Of a DNA stretch of 64,000 nt, positions 1-8,521 are shown piece after piece. The notes under the pieces were generated by a model. It was not told the origin of the DNA. It made no database searches and saw only the letters and a program-made list of their open reading frames with translations. How positions within the stretch are numbered: position 1 is the stretch's first letter; the number at the start of each line of letters is the position of its first letter. Both the position numbers and the translations under genes were made by a program. The stretch comes from Bacillota bacterium (GTDB taxonomy: Bacteria > Bacillota > Clostridia > Christensenellales > UMGS416): NCBI GenBank assembly GCA_023435705.1, contig JAEYRH010000008.1, positions 186,001 through 250,000 of the forward strand, given 5' to 3'.

Positions 1-931
1 CTCCATGGACGATGGATTGAAACAGGTTCTGATGACGCGTATGCAGCGGTATGCGCCCCTGAAGATGCTTCCTGTGCTGGTTCACGAAATCAGACAACGC
101 CCGAAAGCATGGCTCAGAGATTATGCCACCGGATTGCCGGACAATTGTATGCAATATCCAGCGGAATGCCGACGGCAACCGTAAGGCAAAGTAGCTGAGT
201 CCGATTTTATTCAGATTCTTCTCTGCTTCCTTCCATACAAACAGGTGGTTGTAGATTGCCTTTTCCGAGAATTCCTGTGTGGATGACAGGTTAGCCCTGT
301 TGCTGTGTTTGCAGTAGTACAAGAAATAGTTGTCTACATAATCGACAATAGGGCGGCAGGAAAGCAGGGCAGTGTGAAAAAGAGTATCTTCTCCGATTTT
401 GATCTTCTCATTAAAGAGTACCCCTGAATGAATCAGGAACTCCCTTTGCAGTATCACGTCCGACGTCGTGCTTTGCTGGGCGATGATTTGCTTGATACGG
501 TCAGATTGCCGCCTGCATGGCGCCAGAATCCGGCAGGCATCAGCTTGTATTCCGGCCTTTACCGTCTTCAGGTATCCCTTCAGATATTGGATTCCGTTGC
601 ATTTGGCATAATCGACCATGCGAATGAGCCTGTCAGCATCGATATAGTCGTCGTCGTCAAGAAAAGTCAAATAAGACGCTTTCGCCTGCGAAATTCCTAT
701 ATTGCGCGGAAGAGAAGGGCTACCCGAATTCCTGGGCAGCCGAATCAACCTGATGTGATCGTAATTCCTGCAGAAACCATCGATAATTTCTACTGTCCGA
801 TCAGTGGAACTGTCGTCAACAACGATGACTTCGATCCGATTTTTATGTGGGGTCTCAGCGACCGAAGCCAATGCCGTTCCGATCGTAGCGGTGGCATTAT
901 ATGAAGTGACAATGATTGATACATCCTTCAT
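1..931 (-). CDS. Family 2 glycosyltransferase, 3' end beyond window
   Basis: GT-A fold family 2 glycosyltransferase that would add a sugar to a cytoplasmic lipid-linked polysaccharide intermediate. Translating the minus strand from the ATG at 931 gives at least 310 residues without a stop. It opens MKDVSIIVTSYNA, then has VIVVDDSSTD (Asp39-Asp40, nucleotide binding) and FLDDDDYID (Asp92-95, metal/nucleotide motif). These are the hallmarks of the family. The C-terminal part continues past position 1, so its length and any extra domain are unknown. It starts 20 bases after the stop of the UDP-ManNAc dehydrogenase and is therefore the sixth gene seen in a leftward polysaccharide operon. Acceptor and donor cannot be told from sequence. 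Confidence 0.88.
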   Translation of the reverse strand, partial: MKDVSIIVTSYNATATIGTALASVAETPHKNRIEVIVVDDSSTDRTVEIIDGFCRNYDHIRLIRLPRNSGSPSLPRNIGISQAKASYLTFLDDDDYIDADRLIRMVDYAKCNGIQYLKGYLKTVKAGIQADACRILAPCRRQSDRIKQIIAQQSTTSDVILQREFLIHSGVLFNEKIKIGEDTLFHTALLSCRPIVDYVDNYFLYYCKHSNRANLSSTQEFSEKAIYNHLFVWKEAEKNLNKIGLSYFALRLPSAFRWILHTIVRQSGGIISEPCFRALSDFVNQHRKHLQGRIPLHTRHQNLFQSIVHG

Positions 932-951
932 CTGTGGTTCCCGCGGCCACT

Positions 952-2217
952 TTACCGGTTCTTGTTCTTGTATTGGTGCATATTGCCGTAATTTACAATC
1001 TCCATGCCGCTGCCGGGCTGGGCAGCGATCATGTTCCTGGTGTCAAAAAGCATTGGACGGCGCATTCTGCGTGCCAGCTCCGCATGGTTCATGTCTTTGT
1101 ACTCATTGTGGTCGACCAGCACAAGGATCAGATCGGCGCCATCAATGGCGGCATCCAGGCCTACAAAATCAGGATTGTCCACATGGGGATCGTACACATC
1201 CACCGCAAACCCGACTTCTCGCAGCAGCTCGATCACCTCGAGGGCCGGACTTTCCCTGCAGTCATCCACGTTGCCTTTGTAGGTGGCGCCAAGGGCAGCC
1301 ACCTTGCAGCCATTTGTGCCCCCGCATAGCCGGCGGACGACATCCGTGACGAAGTGCGGCATGGAGCTGTTGATGTCGCGCGCCAGCTTGATCAGCTTCG
1401 CGTCTTCCGGTGCTTCGGCATAGATGAAATAGGGATCGATGGCCAGGCAATGACCGCCCACCCCGGGCCCCGGCTGGTGGATGTTGACCCTGGGATGCTT
1501 GTTGGCCATCCGAATGACGTCCAGGCAATCGATCTCAAGCGTATCGCAAACTTTCGCAAGCTCGTTGGCAAGCGCGATGTTGACGTCGCGGTAGGTGTTT
1601 TCCATGCACTTGGAAAGCTCGGCGACGGTGGCCTCGGTCTTCAGGATTTCGCCCCTGACAAACTTCGAATAAACCTTGGCTCCCATTTCGGTGCATTCCG
1701 CCGTGATTCCGCCCACGATCCGGTTATTATGGATCAGCTCATGCAGGATTTTCCCAGGCAGCACCCGTTCCGGGCAATGCACCAGATACAGATCCTTTCC
1801 GATCGTGTAGCCGGCCTTTTCGAAGATCGGTTTAACATGGTTTTTCATGGAGTTCGGCGCGATGGTTGATTCGATGATGACGACATTCCCCTTGCTGACA
1901 TAACGAAGGATGTCCCTGCTGGCTTGCAGCACATAGCTAAGGTCGCAGCTATAGATATCCTTTTGAAACGGCGTAGGCACGGCGATGATGAATACATCTG
2001 CCTGCTCCGGCCTTGTGGAAGCCCGGAACTTCCCTTCCCGGACCTGCTGCAGAAACAGCTCTTCCAAACCGGGTTCTTCGATATGGATCGACCCCGAGTT
2101 CAGCAAGTCAATGATCGATTTGTTGATGTCAACGCCCACCACCTCGCAGCCCGCGTTGGCAAACATGATGCTTGTGGGCAGCCCGATATACCCCAGACCC
2201 ATCACACACAACTTCAT
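952..2217 (-). CDS. wecC: UDP-N-acetyl-D-mannosamine dehydrogenase (WecC-type)
   Basis: Cytoplasmic NAD-dependent nucleotide-sugar dehydrogenase, 421 aa, of the UDP-Glc/GDP-Man dehydrogenase family. It oxidises C6 of UDP-ManNAc to UDP-ManNAcA in two steps. The N-terminal Rossmann motif is GLGYIGLPTS near residue 8. The substrate-binding helix includes ENTYRDVNIALANELA, and the catalytic cysteine sits in PGVGGHCLAIDP near residue 255. A C-terminal UDP-binding domain follows (ATYKGNVDDCRESPALEV). Assignment to ManNAc rather than Glc rests partly on the WecB-type epimerase four genes upstream in the same operon, which would make its substrate. The close relative WbpA/Wbp-type UDP-GlcNAc dehydrogenase is the main alternative. 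Confidence 0.88.
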   Translation of the reverse strand: MKLCVMGLGYIGLPTSIMFANAGCEVVGVDINKSIIDLLNSGSIHIEEPGLEELFLQQVREGKFRASTRPEQADVFIIAVPTPFQKDIYSCDLSYVLQASRDILRYVSKGNVVIIESTIAPNSMKNHVKPIFEKAGYTIGKDLYLVHCPERVLPGKILHELIHNNRIVGGITAECTEMGAKVYSKFVRGEILKTEATVAELSKCMENTYRDVNIALANELAKVCDTLEIDCLDVIRMANKHPRVNIHQPGPGVGGHCLAIDPYFIYAEAPEDAKLIKLARDINSSMPHFVTDVVRRLCGGTNGCKVAALGATYKGNVDDCRESPALEVIELLREVGFAVDVYDPHVDNPDFVGLDAAIDGADLILVLVDHNEYKDMNHAELARRMRRPMLFDTRNMIAAQPGSGMEIVNYGNMHQYKNKNR

Positions 2218-2354
2218 AAAAGAAAACCCTCCCGGTTCAAATCATCGACATTCTCCGCATCGATTTCGGAGAAATGACAATGAATTATAGCGCAAAATCC
2301 GTTGATAGACAAGTTTCCAACAAGAAACGGACCGGCATACGATTGGCGTCCATA

Positions 2355-5300
2355 TCAATCGGTTTTCCCGTTTCCGATCAACTCCATTTCCCGCAGGATG
2401 GTCTGCCGATAACCGGATTGCGCCCTCACCCTTTGGGTGGCGTTGGCGGACAACCGGCTGAACAGCGCGGGGTCATGATACAAACGCTCGATGGCCCCTG
2501 CAAGGCCGAGATAATCCTCCCCTTGGGCCAGAAGGCCGGAATCATCGTCTACAAACTCCGGTATGGCCGTCACGGCGTTTGTCACCGGAACCAGACCCGA
2601 TGACATGGCTTCGTCACGGGATACGCCCTGCGCGTCCATCCGGGTGGGGACCAGGAACACACCGTACTGTTTATGCAGCGCAGCGATTTCGTGCTGGGTG
2701 AGGAATCTCCTTTCCAGGATCACGTTTTTCAGTTTCCGCAGAGGCGCCACGGTGCTGTCAAATAGCGCGCCGTCGCCGATGATCCGGAACTCAAGTTCCG
2801 AAAAAAACGGCTTTCTGGACAGCTCTAGGATCGCCTTGACGCTGAGGTCGTTGGCATATTTCCGGTTGGCAAAGGGCCGGATCGACAGGATCTTCTTGCG
2901 CTGCTCCGCGTCTTTGGCCTCATAGCTGAACAGGTCGGTGTCGATGATGTTGTGGATCACATGGTAGCTGGACTTGTCGAGCCGAACCTTGTGGTCCTCC
3001 ATGACCTCATCGGCAAAATACCGCGACACAAACACGAATTCGAGCTGCTTGCCCGGCTCTCGAGAGGCCTCGAAGATCTCGGCCCACAGCTTCATGCGCT
3101 GGTTGCTCCGTTGGACTTCGACGGCTTTCTCCTGCTCGTCGCCGTGGTTGAACTCCCGCCGCCACCAGGGCTGGATCTCCGCCCCGTGCAGCCAGATCAG
3201 CAACCTCACGTTTTGATAGGCCTTCAGCACGTTCCAGATACCGGTGTTCATCACGTGCACCAGCACCGTGTCGTAGCGGCCGCAGGTCATAAGCTCGTGA
3301 AGCGTGTCCTTGTTACCCTTGATCACGTCGACACCGAAGAACTCGTAATAGGTTTCCTGCTGATTGGCGACGAACTGCAGCACGTCGACGGCCAAGTTCT
3401 CCCTCTTATAAGCCATCACACGCTGGTGGACGAAGGCGTTTTTGTAAAGGTCCTCGTAGGATGGATAGTTGTTGGCGACCAGCAACACCCTTGAGCGGGA
3501 GACCACGCAGCCGTTGTCGCGGATCACGTTCTCGAACTCAATCGACTTGATCCGCGCCGTCCCCGGCCCCTTGACGCAGAACCCCAGCTGCAGGCCTGGG
3601 GCGTCTGGCGGCACCTCCATCACGATGCTCTCGTTGATGCGGTGGAAGGCGGTGGCGACCTCCTTCTGCTTGGCGTTCAGTAGCGTTACCGCAACCTGCA
3701 ACTCCATCGTCGCGATGGCCTTGATCTGCAGCTTGAGCTTGCCGTCTTGCAGGAACTCCGCCTTGTCAAACACTTTCAGGAAGTTTACCCAGGTCTGCGC
3801 CCTATCGGGCAGGGAGGACCCGATGGCGATGTCCTCGCCGGCCATGGATACGGTCAGCCTGGGGTCGGCCTTATAGGACTGGATCAGCTCGTCCAGCGGC
3901 AATGTCTTGTGTATGTCGTGAATGTCGCCCGTCATGGGGATTTCCTCGGCAATCCGGTTCAGGTCCGCCATGTCGATACCGCAGTTGCCCAGCAGCAGGT
4001 CGTCGGCTTCGGGGCAGCTGTCGCCCCGGTGGCCCATCGTGTAGTTGAACTCGTCGATGGCAAAGCACAGGCCTTCGAACCGGCCAGAATCGATGCTGGC
4101 CCTCAGATCCTCCATCGTCATAGACCTGACGGCCCTTGCCGAAACCATGGCGGACCGCCAGGGCAGTGACGCCGCGGGCTTGTAGGCATGGCCGAATTCC
4201 GGCGGAAGCAGCGCCCCGTCCGCCGCGCGCCAGGGGTCGGGCTTACCGACGGCGTCGGCGGAGGTATAGCGGGCCGTCAGCGCCATGTCCGTGAGGTAGT
4301 TGGCGCCATAATAGTCCTCGCCGTGGAGGTAGGCCACGAAGTCGCCGCGGAGTATGTCCTCCACCTTCTCCTTGGCCGCGCCTGCGGCGTCGACGCACCG
4401 GATTGCACCGTCGTTGACCGGTTGGGTAATATCGCTGGTGATCAACGTCAGCGACTTCATGCCGTAGGTCTGCCGGCTGAATTGCTCCACCGCCCGCTTC
4501 AGCATCCCGTCGCCCGTGACGAACGCCACCGCGTGGACACGGGGCAGGTTGCTGCGGGCCTCGCGGTTCAGCACCTTCCGGGCGATATAGGCGAGACGGT
4601 CGAAATAGGTGTGCTGCCCGAGGGCCTTCCTGAGGCCCAGCAGGCGGTACTTCCGGTTGATCACCGGGTCATTGAGTTTGCTGATTTCCTCGGCCAGCCT
4701 CATCTTGCTGTCGGTGCAGACCACCAGATCACCCAGCATGTTGCGGAGCCCCCGGGAATAGTTGCTGACCGTGACGGTGTTGGAAGCCAGAAGCTCGAAC
4801 ACGCGGCGGGCGAACATCGTCTGTGAATCCTTGACGGTGTTCATGTTGATGCCGTACAGGTACCCCTTATAGGCCTTGTCGATCTCGTGAGGCGCCAGCG
4901 TGCCTTTGATGAACCTCTGCTGCTCCTTGGGGAACGCGTAGCTGAAGTTGCCGCTGTTGTAGTTGCGGTCATAGATCTCCAGCCTTCCGTCACGACTCAG
5001 CACGTCAACGAAGTTGTTGAAGTCCACCTGCCGCTCGGGGTATTTGGCGTAGTAGGACCCGGCGAAACAGAAGCTGTCCTTCCGGTCGTATTTCTCGACA
5101 GGGTTGTGGGTGCTGGTCTGGGCAGCGAAGTGCAAAAGATACACGCGGTCGTGCATCAGTGCGTTCTTGTAATGCTTGATGTGGTCGATGTCGGTGGTGA
5201 ACACATGGTCGAACCGCTTGGAAACCTCGAGGAACGTGTAGAAATGGACCGGGTCCTCCTTATTCCAGAAGACGGTCGGGATCTTCCTCTGGTTGCAATG

Positions 5301-5654
5301 CAGCAGCAGCGCAACCAGTTCATCGTTGTTCTGGTAGATCTTCTGCTCCCACAGCCCGTCCTTGCCCTTCCAGGCAGACTCGACGAACAGGAGGTCGGGC
5401 TTGAACTCGTCCACTTCCGCGATACAGTTTTCCGGGGTCAGGTTCAGAAGCGTGCATTCGTCGTTGTAGCAGTGGAAGGTGAAGGCGTCCATGATGCACG
5501 CAATCCGGAGGCCCTGAAGGTCGATCAGGTCCGCCGGATACTGCGACGGGTCTTCGGTGGAGGAGGCGCGGAGGTTTTTGAGCTTGAGAAGTATTTCCTT
5601 TTTCTGCCTGTCGGCTTTCTCAATCAGTGCGTTGACGGCTTGGATGTCCAGCAT
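2355..5654 (-). CDS. Giant multi-domain glycosyltransferase (CgeB-like + GT2-like + GT4)
   Basis: A 1,099-residue cytoplasmic protein built from at least three glycosyltransferase-like units. Residues ~48-350 look like a CgeB/DUF3880-type GT-B region (PDLLFVESAWKGKDG, then FCFAGSYYAKYPERQ and ARRVFELLASNTVTVSNYS). Residues ~372-530 resemble a degenerate GT2 domain (QFSRQTYGMKSL; GDFVAYLHGEDYYGANYL, where the usual DxD is changed). Residues ~600-715 look like a beta-rich linker. Residues ~720-1095 are a GT4 domain (VLLVANNYPSYEDLYKNAFV, RPFANRKYANDLSVKAI, GVSRDEAMSSGLVPVTN). It lies inside the polysaccharide operon and probably makes more than one linkage or uses one unit as scaffold. Which units are catalytic is inferred, not shown. 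Confidence 0.82.
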   Translation of the reverse strand: MLDIQAVNALIEKADRQKKEILLKLKNLRASSTEDPSQYPADLIDLQGLRIACIMDAFTFHCYNDECTLLNLTPENCIAEVDEFKPDLLFVESAWKGKDGLWEQKIYQNNDELVALLLHCNQRKIPTVFWNKEDPVHFYTFLEVSKRFDHVFTTDIDHIKHYKNALMHDRVYLLHFAAQTSTHNPVEKYDRKDSFCFAGSYYAKYPERQVDFNNFVDVLSRDGRLEIYDRNYNSGNFSYAFPKEQQRFIKGTLAPHEIDKAYKGYLYGINMNTVKDSQTMFARRVFELLASNTVTVSNYSRGLRNMLGDLVVCTDSKMRLAEEISKLNDPVINRKYRLLGLRKALGQHTYFDRLAYIARKVLNREARSNLPRVHAVAFVTGDGMLKRAVEQFSRQTYGMKSLTLITSDITQPVNDGAIRCVDAAGAAKEKVEDILRGDFVAYLHGEDYYGANYLTDMALTARYTSADAVGKPDPWRAADGALLPPEFGHAYKPAASLPWRSAMVSARAVRSMTMEDLRASIDSGRFEGLCFAIDEFNYTMGHRGDSCPEADDLLLGNCGIDMADLNRIAEEIPMTGDIHDIHKTLPLDELIQSYKADPRLTVSMAGEDIAIGSSLPDRAQTWVNFLKVFDKAEFLQDGKLKLQIKAIATMELQVAVTLLNAKQKEVATAFHRINESIVMEVPPDAPGLQLGFCVKGPGTARIKSIEFENVIRDNGCVVSRSRVLLVANNYPSYEDLYKNAFVHQRVMAYKRENLAVDVLQFVANQQETYYEFFGVDVIKGNKDTLHELMTCGRYDTVLVHVMNTGIWNVLKAYQNVRLLIWLHGAEIQPWWRREFNHGDEQEKAVEVQRSNQRMKLWAEIFEASREPGKQLEFVFVSRYFADEVMEDHKVRLDKSSYHVIHNIIDTDLFSYEAKDAEQRKKILSIRPFANRKYANDLSVKAILELSRKPFFSELEFRIIGDGALFDSTVAPLRKLKNVILERRFLTQHEIAALHKQYGVFLVPTRMDAQGVSRDEAMSSGLVPVTNAVTAIPEFVDDDSGLLAQGEDYLGLAGAIERLYHDPALFSRLSANATQRVRAQSGYRQTILREMELIGNGKTD

Positions 5655-5682
5655 ATGGCCAACCCTCGATTCAAAGAGTGCT

Positions 5683-6051
5683 CTATCGGATTCTTCTGGT
5701 TTTCCTGAGGATAAAGTTGATCGCCTTCTGGTAAAGCCTCCATGCCTTCGACGCGACCCGGCCGGGGACCGACCGCTTGATGGCGAGGATCCTCGCGTTG
5801 TTCGTGTCGAGCTTTTTCGTCATCAGGGCGATCTCGTTCCTCGCCTTGCCCAGCTCCAGTACCAGCATCCTTGTTTCCAGCAGGATTGACTTTTTTTCCT
5901 CGATGATCTGAAGCATCTGCTCCAGGCTTTTGGCATATTCATCCTGCAGCTGCTCCAGACGCTCGCGGCAGGATTCCTCCGAGATTCCGCCGGGGCTGGC
6001 GACTGCGGCCTGCCCGTCAGCCGGGACCGTAGTGATCGTGTGGTCGCCCAT
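5683..6051 (-). CDS. Coiled-coil protein in polysaccharide operon
   Basis: A 122-residue protein without a recognised family. The start MGDHTITTVPADG at 6051 is chosen because AGAGGGG lies about ten bases upstream; a longer frame begins inside the upstream epimerase and lacks a ribosome site. Residues ~25-90 are heptad-rich and probably coiled coil (ERLEQLQDEYAKSLEQML, IIEEKKSILLETRMLVLELG). The C-terminus is strongly basic (KAINFILRKTRRIR). Similar short coiled-coil proteins accompany multi-domain glycosyltransferases in surface glycan clusters and may bring enzymes together or measure chain length, but that is inference. It is sandwiched between wecB and the giant glycosyltransferase with gaps of 20 and 28 bases. 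Confidence 0.7.
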   Translation of the reverse strand: MGDHTITTVPADGQAAVASPGGISEESCRERLEQLQDEYAKSLEQMLQIIEEKKSILLETRMLVLELGKARNEIALMTKKLDTNNARILAIKRSVPGRVASKAWRLYQKAINFILRKTRRIR

Positions 6052-6071
6052 GGTATGGTATCCCCTCTTGG

Positions 6072-7226
6072 TTATTTGTCGGCGGGCGAGAACTCGGCGG
6101 GCGCTTGGCCCAGGCCGGCCCAATGCAGGATGGCCTGTACGATGCGGGCGCTGGCGTTTCCGTCGCCGTAGGGGTTGACCGTGTTGGCCATCCGGCTGTA
6201 TAGCGCCGAGTCGTCCAGGATCTGGCCGGCCAGCCGGAGGATGTTGGCCTTTTCTACGCCGGCCATCATCACGGTGCCGGCGTGCACCGCCTCGGGCCGC
6301 TCGGTCTCGGTGCGCAGCACCAGCACGGGCTTGCCCAGAGAGGGTGCTTCCTCCTGGAGCCCGCCGGAATCGGTGAGAACCATGTGGCAGCGGGCGATCA
6401 GGTTGTGCATGTCCTGCACGTCCAGCGGAGCCGTCAGGTGGATGCGGGGGTGGCCGCCCAGCACCGACTTTGCAGTGTTCTGCACGGCGGGGTTCAGGTG
6501 CACCGGATAGATCACCCGGATGTCCGGATATTTATTTACCAATTCCATGATCGCCCCGCAGATATTCATGAGTGGCTCGCCCAGGTTTTCCCTACGGTGG
6601 GCGGTGACGACGATGGTTCTGCCGGCGCTGAAATCCATATTCGCCAGCGCTTCATTCTGGAAGGCATAGCGGTCCGACACCGTCATACGGAGGGCGTCGA
6701 TGACCGTGTTGCCGGTCACAGTGATCCCCCCGGTGATGCCGCCGGCGAGCAGGTTGTTTTTGTTGGCCGCGGTCGGCGCGAAATGCAGCGTGGCCAGTTG
6801 GCCGGTCAGCCGCCGGTTCATCTCCTCCGGGAACGGAGAGTATTTGTTGCCCGACCGGAGGCCGGCCTCCACGTGGCCTACCGCCACCTTGTGGTAAAAG
6901 CTGACGAGGCCGGAGACGAACGACGTCGTGGTGTCGCCGTGGACCAGCACAATATCGGGACTGGCCTGTTGAATCACACCGTCCAGGCATTCAAGAATCC
7001 GGGAGGAAAGGCCTGAAAGCGTCTGGCTTTCCCGCATGAGATCCAGGTCATACTCCGCATCCAGGCCGAACGCCTTCATCACCTGATCCAGCATGCCGCG
7101 ATGCTGAGCCGTCAGGCATACGGTGCTGGCAATCCTTGGATCGGCCTTCAGCGCGAGCATCACCGGCGCCATTTTTACAGCCTCGGGCCTGGTGCCGAAC
7201 ACAGACATTACTTTTAATTTCTTCAT
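6072..7226 (-). CDS. wecB: UDP-N-acetylglucosamine 2-epimerase (non-hydrolysing)
   Basis: Cytoplasmic enzyme interconverting UDP-GlcNAc and UDP-ManNAc, first committed step toward ManNAc-type sugars. Full family length at 384 aa. Visible motifs are GTRPEAVKMAPV at the N-terminus, VHGDTTTSF, HVEAGLRSG, VTAHRREN and TDSGGLQEEAPSLGKPVLVLR-type UDP-binding loop. The start MKKLKVMSVFG at 7226 is preferred because GTAAGGAT precedes it by a few bases and family members begin here. With the dehydrogenase three genes downstream it gives a UDP-ManNAcA pathway. Confidence 0.93.
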   Translation of the reverse strand: MKKLKVMSVFGTRPEAVKMAPVMLALKADPRIASTVCLTAQHRGMLDQVMKAFGLDAEYDLDLMRESQTLSGLSSRILECLDGVIQQASPDIVLVHGDTTTSFVSGLVSFYHKVAVGHVEAGLRSGNKYSPFPEEMNRRLTGQLATLHFAPTAANKNNLLAGGITGGITVTGNTVIDALRMTVSDRYAFQNEALANMDFSAGRTIVVTAHRRENLGEPLMNICGAIMELVNKYPDIRVIYPVHLNPAVQNTAKSVLGGHPRIHLTAPLDVQDMHNLIARCHMVLTDSGGLQEEAPSLGKPVLVLRTETERPEAVHAGTVMMAGVEKANILRLAGQILDDSALYSRMANTVNPYGDGNASARIVQAILHWAGLGQAPAEFSPADK

Positions 7227-7282
7227 TTGGAAATCCTTACTTTTTTCGGATAGCAAACACAATTATACGGCAATCCACCGGG

Positions 7283-8074
7283 TTAATCAACGTTTCTATC
7301 ATGAACCTGGTCTCCTGTTGCAGTGCCAGGATCCTGCTCAGCAGGCTTTTCAGAGGGCAGCTGGGATTCCGGCTTACCCATGATGGAGCGAACTTGCCGA
7401 TAGATATCCATGTAATATTCCTCGGTATAGTGGAAGGGCGACAGGCCCCAAAGATGCGCGGCATCCCCCTGGGATTCCTTCACAGAGACAGCCCTCGCAC
7501 AGAGGTGCTTTTCTGCTGTGCGATAATAGAAATCCAGGATTTCGTTGTTTGAGGCTATTTCATGCTGGTTTGGGAACTCCACGAGTGACCCGTTTTCCCA
7601 ATACCGCGCAGACCAGAAGGCCTTGTGCAGAATAATTTTTTGCGGCGACACCAACCCCAGCAGCTTTTGGGAGAACAAAACCATGTTCCGCTCCCATTCC
7701 TGGCGGTATCTACTAGTCTCCTTATCGACCTTTTTGAAGGGATAGGCCTTGTCCAGGCCTGCCTTTGCAAACTCGGCAGACCTTGTAACATAGGACTTCT
7801 TGAATTGCAGGATGTCGAAACGTTCGTCGATGAAATCGATCAGTAGATAACCAAATGCCGTGCCGGAAATGGCATCGAAAAAGGTTTTCGAAAAGTCCTT
7901 GCTGACTGTCCTTCTTTGAAACTCGGATTTCAAGGGGATGTCGCCCACGGCAAGCGGCCTGGACATGAGGCTCAGAATTGTGGTCCTGGCGTAATAATCG
8001 GCAATGTCGCTGTCCGTAACAAACCGGTAGATGTCTCTCGACACGCAGCTGCCCAGAATAAATACTTTATCCAT
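7283..8074 (-). CDS. DUF6270-like polysaccharide biosynthesis protein
   Basis: A 263-residue soluble protein, first gene of the leftward polysaccharide operon. It opens MDKVFILGSCVSRDIYRF; the GSCVSRD box resembles an SGNH-type nucleophile-serine block and is typical of the DUF6270 family found in capsule clusters. A second conserved-looking stretch is GLSPFHYTEEYYMDIYRQ, with an Asp/His-type C-terminal block absent in the classical form. The start at 8074 has a modest AGG ribosome site; an upstream in-frame ATG adds seven residues with no better site. Function is unproven; an acyl or phosphoryl modification of the glycan is a reasonable guess. Confidence 0.72.
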   Translation of the reverse strand: MDKVFILGSCVSRDIYRFVTDSDIADYYARTTILSLMSRPLAVGDIPLKSEFQRRTVSKDFSKTFFDAISGTAFGYLLIDFIDERFDILQFKKSYVTRSAEFAKAGLDKAYPFKKVDKETSRYRQEWERNMVLFSQKLLGLVSPQKIILHKAFWSARYWENGSLVEFPNQHEIASNNEILDFYYRTAEKHLCARAVSVKESQGDAAHLWGLSPFHYTEEYYMDIYRQVRSIMGKPESQLPSEKPAEQDPGTATGDQVHDRNVD

Positions 8075-8329
8075 CGTTACCTGCAAACTCACCAAATCTT
8101 ATGCTTGTGCCTGGATTGTTTCCATACTCTACCGCTGGCTGATCGCGATGCCCGCACTTCCGCAAGCGGGCGATTTCTGTTGTATCCGGTATTCGAATTC
8201 AATCAGCCGGAGAACCTCCGGATTATCCGGATAGCCGTCTATGTATTACTCCTGCTCGAACGCGCTTGCTTTCTGCTCATCACGTTTCCCGACCGGCCTT
8301 ACTCATATCGATGATCCTTCCTTCACAGG

Positions 8330-8358
8330 ATGGTAGCATAAATCAGTTTTAACTGCAA
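8330..8358 (-). promoter_or_regulatory. Candidate sigma-A promoter for the leftward glycan operon
   Basis: On the minus strand TTGCAG (8353-8358) and TACCAT (8330-8335) are separated by exactly 17 bases. The match is moderate. It would give a leader of about 250 bases before the DUF6270-like gene. Confidence 0.4.
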
Positions 8359-8437
8359 TAATTCCATCTTTCACAAGTACTTTGTGGAATTCTGCCGCAA
8401 CTATGCGAGGTGGGCGTTTCCCCACGGCTTTCTCACA

Positions 8438-8466
8438 TTGACAGACACTTCACCGAAACCTAAAAT
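8438..8466 (+). promoter_or_regulatory. Sigma-A promoter of the MBOAT/SGNH operon
   Basis: TTGACA (8438-8443) and TAAAAT (8461-8466) with a 17-base spacer, about 55 bases before the MBOAT start codon, which also has a GGAGGG ribosome site. A near-consensus vegetative promoter. Confidence 0.75.
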
Positions 8467-8521
8467 GAATATCAATAATCAAAAGGTTTCATAAAATTAC
8501 GTTATTCGTCCGGAGGGCTCC

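Larger units (their letters stand above)
8075..8521. other. Divergent intergenic region with possible coding remnant
   Basis: This 447-base gap separates the leftward glycan operon from the rightward acetylation pair. It contains the two candidate promoters listed separately. Between about 8115 and 8290 the minus strand reads in one frame like protein with one in-frame stop: a segment ending FEQE, stop, then YIDGYPDNPEVLRLIEFEYR. That may be a decayed gene fragment, but no start or ribosome site remains. Nothing else gene-like is seen. Confidence 0.4.
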
